Origin: Synergistes jonesii
GTDB lineage: Bacteria > Synergistota > Synergistia > Synergistales > Synergistaceae
Assembly: GCF_000712295.1 (NCBI RefSeq)
Contig: NZ_JMKI01000008.1
Span: forward strand, 1-64,000
Reading direction: 5' to 3'
DNA length: 64,000 nt
This document shows, piece after piece, positions 7,935-17,080 of this stretch. How positions within the stretch are numbered: the first letter of the stretch is position 1; the number at the start of each line of letters is the position of its first letter. A model generated the notes under the pieces. The model made no database searches. It saw nothing but the letters and a program-made list of their open reading frames with translations, and was not told the DNA's origin. The translations under genes and the position numbers were made by a program.

Positions 7935-8906
7935 TCAAACTGACGCTATGTCTTTTAGCTCTTCTCCGCGGAGCACTTTTACTACATTTTCCGCAGTGCG
8001 GGTCTTGAGCTCCTTAAAAGACTCAACGGAGAGATAAGAAACGTGCGGCGTCACCGCTATCCCGGGGCAGTGAAATATAGGCTCGTCGAAAGAGGGAGGC
8101 TCGACCGCTACGACGTCTACTATCGCGCCGGAAATAATATGATTAGTCACAGCTTCTACAAGGTCTTTTTCTCTGACGATTTTGCCGCGGGCCGTGTTTA
8201 TGAGGAGCGCGTCCGGCTTCATCCTGCTCAGCTGCTCTATTCCTATCATTCCTTCGGTCTCTGAGGTCAGCCTCGCATGTACGCTTACATAGTCCGCTTC
8301 CCCGAGCCCCTCCTCTAAGGAGTCGTATTTCCTTACCCCCATAGAGTCCATGGCCTCCTCGTTTACATACGGGTCATAGGCCGAGACCTCCATTTTGAGC
8401 GCTTTAGCTTTAGCGGCCGCCGTCCTGCCTATCCTTCCAAGGCCGATTATGAACAGCCTGCTGCCCTGAATGCGATGGCGCAGCTTCCCGGCCGCAGGGA
8501 GCCCCCAAATCCTGTCGTTGAGCGCGCTCCCGTAACTGTCGATCGGTTTGTTGGCCCTGAGTATACAGCTCATGACATAGTCGGCAATATCGTCCGTGCA
8601 GTACCCCGGTACGAAGGCGATCGCGATGCCTCTCTTGTTTGCGCTGAGGACGTCGACCCTGTCGTATCCTCCGCCATAAACGGAGATGACTTTACATTTC
8701 TCCAGCTTTGAAATGGCGCCGGCGTCCAGTTTCACGTATATCTGGGATATTATCGCGTCGGCCAAGTACCCGAATTTGTCGAGGTCGCCGCGATAATCGT
8801 ACCCTGATTTTTTGATCGCACAGGAGGGGAAGGCCTGCTCCAGAACCCTAATCTCGTCCTCATAATCCAGCCATTCTTCGTCGATTATCCAAATCAGGGG
8901 GCCCAT
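7935..8906 (-). CDS. D-isomer-specific 2-hydroxyacid dehydrogenase in the hut operon
   Basis: A 323-residue NAD-dependent dehydrogenase of the D-2-hydroxyacid/CtBP-like family that interconverts 2-oxo acids and D-2-hydroxy acids. The nucleotide-binding GLGRIGRTAAAKAKAL begins near residue 156. The catalytic set is readable: Arg in NTARGKIV, Glu in VVAVEPP and His in TPHVSYLS. GGGAGGG precedes the start. It lies 19 bases after hutU and before hutI, so it is co-expressed with histidine breakdown though no standard hut step needs it. A reasonable guess is reduction of imidazolepyruvate, or of another 2-oxo acid made when histidine is transaminated, to dispose of reducing equivalents. The substrate cannot be told from sequence. 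Confidence 0.85.
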   Translation of the reverse strand: MGPLIWIIDEEWLDYEDEIRVLEQAFPSCAIKKSGYDYRGDLDKFGYLADAIISQIYVKLDAGAISKLEKCKVISVYGGGYDRVDVLSANKRGIAIAFVPGYCTDDIADYVMSCILRANKPIDSYGSALNDRIWGLPAAGKLRHRIQGSRLFIIGLGRIGRTAAAKAKALKMEVSAYDPYVNEEAMDSMGVRKYDSLEEGLGEADYVSVHARLTSETEGMIGIEQLSRMKPDALLINTARGKIVREKDLVEAVTNHIISGAIVDVVAVEPPSFDEPIFHCPGIAVTPHVSYLSVESFKELKTRTAENVVKVLRGEELKDIASV

Positions 8907-8925
8907 TTTTCCCTCCCCCTGCGCC

Positions 8926-10644
8926 CTACAGTTTATCGCTTCCGTCAGGCCCGAAGGTCACTTTATCCGCGGGCTGCCACCAGAGGGGGACCTTGATGCT
9001 CTCTTTGGTGAGTTTGCCGTTGCCGTTTGCCACCTCTTTGGCGGATTCATAGCCGGCCTGGGCATGGCGGACGACGCCGATCCCCGAGTCCACCGTCATC
9101 GCCACTTCGAGGCGCACGTCGGCGTCGGCCGTGCCGTCCGCTATCTGCGTCACGCCGGTGTGGACAGCTTCGCCCATCGAATAGTTGGCCTGTATGGCGA
9201 TAAGGTCGCACATGCCGCAGGCGTTGAGCAGTCCGTTGAGCATCGGCCAGTCGGAGATAAGGTCGCCGCCGTCCGGCATCCTCTCGGATTCGAATGTCGG
9301 ATTGACGATCGAGCCTGAGTCGAGGTTGTCGCGTGAGAAGGCCACGGGGCCCTTTATCTCGCCCTTTTTGATGAGCTCGTTTACAGCGAGGGCGAATTTT
9401 TTTCTTTGACCGAAGCCCATGTAGCAAATGCGCGCCGGCAGCGCTTCGATGGGAAGATGTTTGCTCGCGAGCGGTATCCAGCGTCCGACGATCGGGTCGT
9501 TTCCGAAGAGCTCCATCGCAAGTTCGTCCGTCCTCTTGAGATCCGCGGGGTCGCCGGAGATGCAGGTCCAGCGGAAGGGGCCGCGCCCCTCGCAGAAGAG
9601 TGGACGGATGTAGTCGGCCACGAAAGCTGGGAGCCTCATAGCCTCTTTCTCCGGGAAGCCGGCGTCGCGGCACTCCTTGCGGATGCTCGTGCCGTACTCG
9701 AAGACGGGAACGCCCTTATCCAAGTACTTGAGCATCACCGCGAGCTGGCGCTTCATCGTCGCGCGGGCCAGCTCCAGGTACTTATCGACGTCGGCGTTGC
9801 GGAGTTCTCTGGCCTGCGCGGGCGTATAGCCGGAAGGGATGTACGACACGGGGTCGTGGCAGGGGCACATCTCCGTCACCACGTCGGGCATAAATCCCTT
9901 TTCAAAGGCCTCTTCAAAGAGGTCGGCCGCGTTGCCGACGACCCCGAAGGAGTGCGGCGTCTTTTCGGCGACACACTTCTTCGCCCCGGCGATCGCCTCG
10001 TCGAGGGAGCCGACTATTTCGTCCAGGTAATTTTTCGCCACGCGGCGCTCAAGCGTCTCGATGTCGGCGTCTACCACGATGGCCACGCCGCCGTGCATCT
10101 TCATGGCCCACGTCTGGTTCCCGCCCATTCCGCCGGCGCCGGCGGTGAGAAGTATCCTGTTCTCCATATTTCCGCCGTAATGTTTGATGCCGACGGCGGC
10201 AAGCGTCTCAAAGGTACCCTCGATGACGCCCTGCGTCCCGATATATTCCCACGGGGCGGCCGTGTACTGCGCGAAGATAGTGAGGTTCTTCGCTTCAAGG
10301 TCGTAGAAGGTCTCCCACGAAGGACGCATGAAATTAGTCGTCGCCATCACCACGACCGGCGCGTATTTGTGCGTCTTGAACACCGCCACCGGCATGCCAG
10401 ACTGCACGACGAGCGTTTCGTCGTCTTCGAGCTCTTTAAGGCTCTTGACGATCGCGTGGTACGATTCCCAGTTGCGCGCGCATTTTCCGTTGCCTCCGTA
10501 GATGATGAGCTTCTCCGGATGTTCCGCGTTCTCCATATTGTTTTCGAGCATGCGGAGGATCGTCTCCTGCCGCCACCCCTTACACCTCAGCGTGTTTCCG
10601 CGCTGTGCCTTCACTTCATAGAGAATCTGAGCTTTTCCTGCCAT
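8926..10644 (-). CDS. hutU: Urocanate hydratase
   Basis: A 572-residue NAD-dependent enzyme that adds water to urocanate to give imidazolonepropionate, step two of the pathway. Family marks include KLIIYGGNGKCARNW (46-60), SGMPVAVFKTH (82-92), FMRPSWETFYDLEAKNLTIF, TAGAGGMGGNQTWA (167-180, NAD site) and TGVTQIADGTADADVRLE in the C-terminal part. Length is slightly above the usual 550-560. The start has AAAAGGAG eight to nine bases upstream. It is the first gene of the operon hutU-dehydrogenase-hutI-fchA-ftcD, with hutH encoded separately 5 kb away. A 225-base divergent space separates it from the YjiH gene. Confidence 0.96.
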   Translation of the reverse strand: MAGKAQILYEVKAQRGNTLRCKGWRQETILRMLENNMENAEHPEKLIIYGGNGKCARNWESYHAIVKSLKELEDDETLVVQSGMPVAVFKTHKYAPVVVMATTNFMRPSWETFYDLEAKNLTIFAQYTAAPWEYIGTQGVIEGTFETLAAVGIKHYGGNMENRILLTAGAGGMGGNQTWAMKMHGGVAIVVDADIETLERRVAKNYLDEIVGSLDEAIAGAKKCVAEKTPHSFGVVGNAADLFEEAFEKGFMPDVVTEMCPCHDPVSYIPSGYTPAQARELRNADVDKYLELARATMKRQLAVMLKYLDKGVPVFEYGTSIRKECRDAGFPEKEAMRLPAFVADYIRPLFCEGRGPFRWTCISGDPADLKRTDELAMELFGNDPIVGRWIPLASKHLPIEALPARICYMGFGQRKKFALAVNELIKKGEIKGPVAFSRDNLDSGSIVNPTFESERMPDGGDLISDWPMLNGLLNACGMCDLIAIQANYSMGEAVHTGVTQIADGTADADVRLEVAMTVDSGIGVVRHAQAGYESAKEVANGNGKLTKESIKVPLWWQPADKVTFGPDGSDKL

Positions 10645-10869
10645 AGAAATGTCTCCTTTTCGTTATTATGTCGCGCCGTGCGGACGCGTTGATTTACGTC
10701 CTCATAATAAGGAGGGCGTATCAAAGAATCGTCAGCGGGAAAAAGCGCCACGCGACCGCTTTTGATGATTGAAGAGAGGTTTTTGATAAAAAATTAATGA
10801 CGAGCGCCTACGATTCTGACGATGTTTGAGTATTCATCAATTTTATTTATGCGGGAGGGGCGCCTCAAC
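10645..10869. promoter_or_regulatory. Divergent promoter region hutU / yjiH
   Basis: A likely hutU -10 box (CATAAT on the minus strand) lies near 10661-10666. A small dyad, AAAAGCG (10741-10747) with CGCTTTT (10757-10763), lies between the two genes and could be an operator or leader hairpin. The 11-bp tandem unit found upstream of hutH is not obvious here. Confidence 0.35.
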
Positions 10870-12165
10870 ATGCCGGAAAAAAGACACAGTCCATTTAGAT
10901 TTATATGTTTCAGCGCTATAGGGATATTTATGTTCTTCGTGCCGATAAGCTTCATGGGGAAAAACAGCATCCCCGTCGATCATGTGATCAGCCTTATAAG
11001 GAAGATTCCCCATCTCGGGCCGTTCTACGTCGTGGCAGTTACGTCTTGGGGAGTCGCACGCGCAATAAAACTCAAGAAGTACGCCGCCTCTGCTACGGAG
11101 GCCTTTTTCTTCTTCACAAACCTGATAGGTACGATATTCTGCGCAATGGTCTTCTTCAACATTGGTCCCGACTGGTTTCTGGAAAAGGATATGGCGCCGT
11201 ACATCTTCAACGCCGTCGCAGTTTCGGTGACTATGCTTATCCCCATAGGCTCCATATTTCTCGCCTTCCTCGTCAACTACGGCCTCATGGAGTGCGTCGG
11301 TGAACTGATGGCCCCCATCATGCGCCCCGTATTTCACACGCCTGGACGAGCGGCCATCGACGCGGTCGCTTCCTTCGTCGGAAGCTATTCGGTGGGGTTG
11401 ATCATCACAAACAACGTCTACAGAAAAGGCGGCTACACGGCGCGCGAGGCCGCTATAATCGGCACCGGTTTTTCCACAGTGTCGGCAACTTTTATGATAA
11501 TCGTCGCAAAGACACTGGGAATCATCGAGCAGTGGAACATTTATTTCTGGGTGACGCTCGTCGTCTGCTTTGCGGTGACCGCGATCACGCTGCGCATTCC
11601 GCCGCTTTCGCGCGTCCCCGACACGCGCTATCCAGGCAGCCACAGCGAAGGGGAGGGCGTCGAACGGACGGGGAACAGATTTGCACGCGCTTGGAGTATA
11701 GGTGTGAAGTGCGGAGCCGAGGCGCCTGGCTTCTATGATATAGCGAAGGATAATTTCAAATACGGCATAGTGATGGCCTCCGGCGTAGGCGCGGCTATAA
11801 TGTTCTTCGGGGTCTCCGCTCTGCTCATTTCAAAGTACACGAATCTTTTCGACTACACAGCCTGGATATACTACCCCTTCTTCAAACTTTTCAGCCTTCC
11901 CGACGCCATGCTGGCAGCAAAAGCCGCTTCGACCTCGATAGCGGACATGTTCCTGCCGGCGATACTCTGCCGGGAATCGGAGATAATCACTCGCTTCGTC
12001 ACCGCCGTCATCTGCATATCCGAAGTGCTGTTCTTCTCCGGGATGCTTCCCTGCCTCACAGGGACCGACATTCCGCTCAGGATGCGCGACATATTCGTTA
12101 TATGGTTCGAAAGGGTCGTCTTCTCTATAGCGCTAGCGGCGCCGATAGCCTACATGCTGTTCTAA
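10870..12165 (+). CDS. YjiH family membrane protein (nucleoside-recognition/Gate domain), hut-linked
   Basis: A 431-residue polytopic membrane protein of the YjiH group (Gate domain). It has about nine to ten hydrophobic helices; diagnostic stretches are NYGLMECVGELMAPIMRP, TPGRAAIDAVASFVGSYSVG and TREAAIIGTGFSTVSATF-like sequence (AREAAIIGTGFSTVS). ATG 10870 is chosen because GGGAGGGG lies upstream; the frame extends 16 codons further without a ribosome site. It is divergent from hutU and convergent with the large regulator, so it is probably a transporter for histidine, urocanate or a product. No member with a proven substrate is known to me. A paralogue with the same motifs is at 32882-34234. 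Confidence 0.8.
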   Translation: MPEKRHSPFRFICFSAIGIFMFFVPISFMGKNSIPVDHVISLIRKIPHLGPFYVVAVTSWGVARAIKLKKYAASATEAFFFFTNLIGTIFCAMVFFNIGPDWFLEKDMAPYIFNAVAVSVTMLIPIGSIFLAFLVNYGLMECVGELMAPIMRPVFHTPGRAAIDAVASFVGSYSVGLIITNNVYRKGGYTAREAAIIGTGFSTVSATFMIIVAKTLGIIEQWNIYFWVTLVVCFAVTAITLRIPPLSRVPDTRYPGSHSEGEGVERTGNRFARAWSIGVKCGAEAPGFYDIAKDNFKYGIVMASGVGAAIMFFGVSALLISKYTNLFDYTAWIYYPFFKLFSLPDAMLAAKAASTSIADMFLPAILCRESEIITRFVTAVICISEVLFFSGMLPCLTGTDIPLRMRDIFVIWFERVVFSIALAAPIAYMLF

Positions 12166-12182
12166 CTAGCCGCGCGCTGGAG

Positions 12183-15100
12183 CTATATCCCGAAAACTTC
12201 CTTCAGCATCTTCACCCTGTGCGGGACGGGGATTTTGCTGTAAATCGCCGCGGCCTCATAGGCATATTCTCTTGCGCTCTTCTTCATTATTTTGCTGAAC
12301 TGCGGCGGCAGCTCCCCCTCTTCAAGCATCTTCGCGAGATAAGCCCTCGTCATGGCCTGCTCGGCCGTCCAGGAGCGCTTCTGTACCGGCTCCGCCAGAA
12401 GTTCTCCTATCTCAAACGAACGGTAGGCGTCGTCGTAGCGTCCCCGCTCCGCGTCGGCGATAGCCTTCAGACTGTAGAGCATTGAGCCGCAGCGGCCGCC
12501 CTGGCAGCGCTCGAATATCTCCGAGCCGCGGTCGATGTTCTCGAACATCATCTCCCTGTCGCCGAGATCGAAGGCGGCGTCGGCCAGGTGCGCGTGAAAA
12601 TGGCTGCTGCACCAGAAAAGCTTTTTCCCTTCGCAGACGGATATGCAGTGCTTGAAGCGGGCGACGGCGCGCTCGAAATCTCCCTGCCAGTGGTAATTCT
12701 CCCCTATATAACATTCGGCGGCCAGCACGCTCAGCGTATATCTCTTGCCGAGCAGCTCCTGCTCCCTGAATATCTCTATCGAACGGCGCAGCACCTTCTC
12801 CGATCTTTCATAATCGCCCATTATCTGGAAGGCTACGCCGATATAGCGCAGAGCGATGCCCATATACTTCTCGCGCTCGTCGTCGCGCGCGGCGCGGAGC
12901 ATCTCGCGCGCCGTGCGCATAAGCATTTCCGCGTTGTCCGTCTGTAAGAAGAGATGTCCCATGTTTGCAAGGCAGTGTATGTACGTGGTGCCGAAAGAGT
13001 GTTCGCGCGATAGCTTCATGGCGCGGTTGAGCAGCACTCGCGCCCTCCCGTATTCGCCCCAGCAGACGAGGTATCCTCCGCAGAGCTCCAGATAGGAAGC
13101 CTCCATCGCCAGCACCTCTTCGCGGTTGTCTTCGCGCACATTCGCGCTGATGCCTGCGAGCAGGCGGCTCATCGCCTCCATCTTCTTCTCCGTGTCCGCC
13201 CTGTCGTTGTACGGAGACGAACAGGAATAGAGGACGTCGTCCTGCACCAGGGGGAAGAGATCGTGGTTCAGCGTTATATCGAATATCATTTCGCGCAGGT
13301 GTTGTTTCAAAACGTTTTCCGGCAGTCCGGCCTTCGTATAGTGATAGCACAGCATCGAACTCAGAGCCGGATTCCACCTCTGCGGCGAATAGCGCTCGTT
13401 GAGTATCTCGGCGGCTTTCTTGTGGTACTCGCTGAGTTTGAAGCCGGGGATGGCGTCGTACACGCACTCGCGGAACATCGCATGGCTGAAGGCGACGCGC
13501 ACTCCGTAGTCGATCGCCGGCACTTCCTTGATCAGCCTTTTGCCGAGCAGCTCCTCCGCTATCGGATAGATGCGTGGAGGAGCTTCTCCCATTATTTTGG
13601 CGATGGACTGTATCGATGCACCGTCAGTAAAGACGGAGAGCACCCGTAAAAACTCGCGCTGCTTTTCCGCTATCTCCCCGAAGCGCGCAAGCATCACGCC
13701 GCCCAGCCCGCCGCCGGAAAGCTCTGCGCGCGAATTGGCGCGCAGCGTTTTTATTATCTCTGCGACGAGCAGCGGTATGCCCTCGCTCTTTTTATAAAAA
13801 TAGTCGCTCTCCTTGGATTCGATGAGGTCCCTGTCGAGAAAGCGGCTGCAGAACGAGGCGGTGTCGCTGCGGCTGAGCGGGCCGAGCGGTATGTGGAGGA
13901 ATTTTACATAGCCCCCGGCCTCTAAGCGGGAGAGCGTGCGCATCACGTAGGCGCTCTTTTCGGGGCGGCTCGTCATAAATATCGTGGAGGGAACGGAAAG
14001 GCTGGCGATAAAGACCTCGATCATCTGCAGCGAGTGAGCGTCGAACCAGTGCAGGTCTTCGAGGACTATAACGGGACGGCGTCCGGCGGCGACGCGGCAG
14101 ACGAGGTCTGCGACGGCCTTGCCTATGGCGACGGGCGTCCGATCCGATACGACGACGGAGTCGGCGTTGTAGACCGTGTGCCTGTCGCTCATAAAGTTAG
14201 GAAATACACCGGCGAGCAGCGAAATGTCGGCGCCGCTCTCTTCGATTCTGTCGTCGCCGCAGTAGAGCGCGCCCTGCGACACGAGGTTGCTCCACGAGGA
14301 ATAGGGATAGTCGAGCCCGGCTTCGTACGATCTGGTCGAGAGCGTCATATATTCCGGGGAATCCGCGGCCTGCATTATCTTGTTAAGCAGCGAGGTCTTG
14401 CCCATGCCGGCCTCCCCGTCGATGAAGAGGGCGACCGTGCGCCCGCGCGCTCTCTCGATCTGCTCAATTATCCGCCGCTGCTCATCCTTCCTTCCTACGA
14501 AGAAGGCGTCGGGCGAGTCGCTCTCCCCCTCGTCCTCCGCGGAGCCGAGAACGATCATGCGGCGGAAATATTCTTCTGCCCTGGTCGACGGCGCAAGCGC
14601 AAGCTCGTCGTGCAGCCGCCGTCTGTACTCGCGGAAGAGGGCGCTCGCCTTCGCGGCGCCGCGCCGTTTGAAGTAGAGATCCATCAACTCAAGCGTGGAA
14701 TCCTCGTCGAAGGGATCCACGGCGAGCAGCGTCTCCAGCGACGCCTCGAGGTTATCCTCATCCTGAGCGTCGTAGCATAGGGTTATGCGCGCCTTGAGCC
14801 GCTCCGTCAGCTTCTCCCTGAACTGCGATCTCGCCGTCAGCAGCCAGTTGCAGAAATCGGCGCACTCCGGCACGTCGAAGCCCTGCAACAGCTCTGCGGA
14901 GAGATTCTGCGGCAGGGGTACGAGCGGCCGGCTTACTTTATCGACGACATCCAAATCGCAGCAGCCGTCCGCTATCGAGACGTTCCTGCGGTCCGATTTT
15001 ATAAAGTCTGTGGGGAAGCAGCGCTTCAGGAGGTATAAGGCGTTGCGGAAGTTGTTGTAGGCGGAATTTTCGTCCTTGGCGCCCCAGAACGTCGAGGCAA

Positions 15101-15233
15101 GCCTTTCTCTACTGACGCGCCCCTCCACGGCGAGGTAATAAACGATGCCCTCGGCCTTCTTCAGCGGCAGCCGCAGGGGCCTGTCGTCGATCTCAATGGA
15201 CGGCGTGCCGATTACCTTGATCTTTACACTCAT
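12183..15233 (-). CDS. Large transcriptional regulator: BTAD (SARP-like) - ATPase - TPR
   Basis: A 1016-residue cytoplasmic regulator. Residues about 1-95 are a winged-helix DNA-binding region of the OmpR/SARP type (IKVIGTPSIEIDDRPLRLPL, then LASTFWG and NALYLLKRCF), and about 95-228 are a bacterial transcriptional activation domain (BTAD) ending REYRRRLHDELALAPSTRAEEYF. A STAND-type ATPase follows: Walker A DGEAGMGKTS (272-281) and Walker B PVIVLEDLHWFDAHS (387-401). The last 450 residues are TPR-like helical repeats. GAGGAG lies just before the ATG. It sits inside the histidine cluster, between yjiH and hutH, so it is probably the hut regulator. In related proteins ATP binding and a ligand on the repeats release the activator; here the ligand could be histidine or urocanate, which is inference. 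Confidence 0.88.
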   Translation of the reverse strand: MSVKIKVIGTPSIEIDDRPLRLPLKKAEGIVYYLAVEGRVSRERLASTFWGAKDENSAYNNFRNALYLLKRCFPTDFIKSDRRNVSIADGCCDLDVVDKVSRPLVPLPQNLSAELLQGFDVPECADFCNWLLTARSQFREKLTERLKARITLCYDAQDEDNLEASLETLLAVDPFDEDSTLELMDLYFKRRGAAKASALFREYRRRLHDELALAPSTRAEEYFRRMIVLGSAEDEGESDSPDAFFVGRKDEQRRIIEQIERARGRTVALFIDGEAGMGKTSLLNKIMQAADSPEYMTLSTRSYEAGLDYPYSSWSNLVSQGALYCGDDRIEESGADISLLAGVFPNFMSDRHTVYNADSVVVSDRTPVAIGKAVADLVCRVAAGRRPVIVLEDLHWFDAHSLQMIEVFIASLSVPSTIFMTSRPEKSAYVMRTLSRLEAGGYVKFLHIPLGPLSRSDTASFCSRFLDRDLIESKESDYFYKKSEGIPLLVAEIIKTLRANSRAELSGGGLGGVMLARFGEIAEKQREFLRVLSVFTDGASIQSIAKIMGEAPPRIYPIAEELLGKRLIKEVPAIDYGVRVAFSHAMFRECVYDAIPGFKLSEYHKKAAEILNERYSPQRWNPALSSMLCYHYTKAGLPENVLKQHLREMIFDITLNHDLFPLVQDDVLYSCSSPYNDRADTEKKMEAMSRLLAGISANVREDNREEVLAMEASYLELCGGYLVCWGEYGRARVLLNRAMKLSREHSFGTTYIHCLANMGHLFLQTDNAEMLMRTAREMLRAARDDEREKYMGIALRYIGVAFQIMGDYERSEKVLRRSIEIFREQELLGKRYTLSVLAAECYIGENYHWQGDFERAVARFKHCISVCEGKKLFWCSSHFHAHLADAAFDLGDREMMFENIDRGSEIFERCQGGRCGSMLYSLKAIADAERGRYDDAYRSFEIGELLAEPVQKRSWTAEQAMTRAYLAKMLEEGELPPQFSKIMKKSAREYAYEAAAIYSKIPVPHRVKMLKEVFGI

Positions 15234-15325
15234 TTATCCTCCTCACACGCGCACCTCGCTGAGGGAACAAGCGGATAGAGACCTCCGGCCGGCGGACGCC
15301 TCTGCCCGCGCGCTCCTCAGCCATT

Positions 15326-15331
15326 ATTATA
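15326..15331 (-). promoter_or_regulatory. Probable -10 box of the regulator gene
   Basis: A perfect TATAAT is read on the minus strand at 15331-15326, 93 bases before the start codon, in a 129-base gap after hutH. No good -35 box is seen. The regulator might also be reached by read-through from hutH, since no terminator is visible between them. Confidence 0.35.
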
Positions 15332-15362
15332 AACTACCTTCTAAACCGCTTTACGTCGGTCT

Positions 15363-16892
15363 TTATTTCAGTTCTCCCACCGCGGCTTCCGCAGCCTCCA
15401 CCAGTGTGCCGTCGGCTATGAGCTGCGCGGCCGCCTTCTGATCTTTATAGAGGATGCGATCCTCCTCCATGAAGTCCACTACGGCTCGGATCACGTCATA
15501 CGCCGCCTGTGTGCCGGCGCCGAGGCGCCTCTTCTCCTGCAGATCCAGCGCCTGCGCCGCGCAGATGAGCTCAATGCCCAGCACCGCCCTCACGTTTTCG
15601 AGTATCTGCGCCGCTTTACGCGCGCCTATGGTACCCATGCTGACGTGGTCCTCCTGCCCGGCGGAGGTCGGAATAGAATCGACGCTCGACGGATGGGCAA
15701 GCACCTTGTTCTCGGATACGAGCGCGGCCGCTGCATACTGCGGGACCATGAAGCCGCAGTTGATTCCGCCGTGCTTGACTAAAAACGCCGGGAGGCCGTG
15801 GTTGAGCGCAGGGTCGATCAGCTTCGCGATGCGCCGCTCGGAGACATTGGCGAACTCGCAGAGGGCGACGGAGAGCGTGTCGGAGGCTATCGCCATCGGC
15901 TCTCCGTGGAAATTTCCTCCCGAGAAAACGTCGCCCGTATCGACGAAGACTATGGGATTGTCGGTCACGGCGTTCATCTCGTTCTCGGCCACCGAAGCCA
16001 CGTAATCTATCGCGAGGCGGCTTGCGCCGTGTATCTGCGGGATGCAGCGCAGAGAGTAAGAATCCTGCATGCGGAGTTCGCCCTGCGAGGTGACGTAGCC
16101 GCTGCCGGCGAGCAGGCGGCGCATATTCTCCGCGACGTCCCGCTGTCCGGAATGCCTGCGGACCTCATGTATGCGCGGGTCGTAGGCGTTTTTGATGCCG
16201 CGCAGAGATTCGACGGTCAGCGCGCCGACGATGTCCGCGGCCTTTTTGAGCATCTGCGCGTCGGCAAGGGCATGAGCGGCGACCGAAGTCATACACTGCG
16301 TGCCGTTGATTAGGGCGAGCCCCTCCTTCGCTTTGAGTTCGATCGTGGGAATGCCGGCTTTCGCCATGGCTTCGGTGCCCTCCATCACACGGCCGCCGAA
16401 CTCCGCTTCGCCGAGGCCGATCATCGGCAGCACCATGTGCGCAAGCGGGCAGAGATCGCCGCTTGCGCCGACGGAGCCTTTCTGCGGAATCACAGGGTGG
16501 AGGCCTCTGTTCAGCATCATAATCATCGTCTCGACGACCACGGGGCGCACGCCGGAAAATCCGTTGAGCAGAGAATTCGCGCGCATCGCAAGCATCCCGC
16601 GCACGATATCCGCAGCGAACGGGTCGCCCACCCCGACCGCGTCCGCGAGTATCAGCTTTATCTGCAGGAGGTTTATCTCCTCTTCCGGAATGGCGACGTC
16701 GGAAAATTTACCGAAACCGGTGTTGATGCCATACATCGGTCTGCCGCCGGCGACAAGCTCCTCCACGAGCGCGCGGGAGCGCTTTACCTCCTCCATCGCC
16801 GCGGGACAGGCCTTGACGCGAGCGCCTTCTCTCGTGATCCGCATGAGAGCGTCGACGGTCAGGCTCTTGCCGTTCAACAATATATCGTTCAC
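15363..16892 (-). CDS. hutH: Histidine ammonia-lyase
   Basis: A 509-residue enzyme that removes ammonia from L-histidine to give trans-urocanate, the entry step of the pathway. The MIO cofactor forms from the Ala-Ser-Gly triplet at 143-145 inside GSVGASGDLCPLAHM. Other conserved parts are YGINTGFGKF (54-63), QDSYSLRCIPQIHGAS and NPIVFVDTGDVFSGGNFHGEP. The start is a GTG at 16892 with AAGGAG eight bases upstream, giving the usual family length; the frame continues 43 codons upstream but those residues are basic and without family similarity. It is followed after 129 bases by the large regulator on the same strand and is divergent from yuiF, with a striking tandem-repeat promoter between. Confidence 0.96.
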   Translation of the reverse strand: MNDILLNGKSLTVDALMRITREGARVKACPAAMEEVKRSRALVEELVAGGRPMYGINTGFGKFSDVAIPEEEINLLQIKLILADAVGVGDPFAADIVRGMLAMRANSLLNGFSGVRPVVVETMIMMLNRGLHPVIPQKGSVGASGDLCPLAHMVLPMIGLGEAEFGGRVMEGTEAMAKAGIPTIELKAKEGLALINGTQCMTSVAAHALADAQMLKKAADIVGALTVESLRGIKNAYDPRIHEVRRHSGQRDVAENMRRLLAGSGYVTSQGELRMQDSYSLRCIPQIHGASRLAIDYVASVAENEMNAVTDNPIVFVDTGDVFSGGNFHGEPMAIASDTLSVALCEFANVSERRIAKLIDPALNHGLPAFLVKHGGINCGFMVPQYAAAALVSENKVLAHPSSVDSIPTSAGQEDHVSMGTIGARKAAQILENVRAVLGIELICAAQALDLQEKRRLGAGTQAAYDVIRAVVDFMEEDRILYKDQKAAAQLIADGTLVEAAEAAVGELK

Positions 16893-17024
16893 AAAAACCG
16901 CTCCTTTTCGTCTTTTTCGCCTCCCCGCGAAGCAGACGACGTCTTCATACGACCGCCGAGTACAACGATTCCGCCGTGGTACGCGGCGTACAACACAAAG
17001 GCTGCTAAGCAATGTTATCATTTT

Positions 17025-17053
17025 ATTATAGTTACATCAAATTTACATCAAAT
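17025..17053 (-). promoter_or_regulatory. hutH promoter with two tandem 11-bp activator-like repeats
   Basis: On the minus strand ATTTGATGTAA occurs twice with no gap (17053-17043 and 17042-17032), then one base, then a perfect TATAAT (17030-17025). No -35 box is present at the normal distance; the repeats occupy it. Repeats at 11-bp spacing directly upstream of -10 are what SARP/BTAD activators bind, and such a regulator is encoded next door. The link between the two is inferred. Confidence 0.65.
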
Positions 17054-17080
17054 GGGATTTATTTTTTTTATTGCAATTTG

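Noticed and set aside
9406-10692. 428-codon plus-strand frame over hutU
   Set aside because: Antisense to hutU, which has all family motifs; no ribosome site and no recognisable domain.
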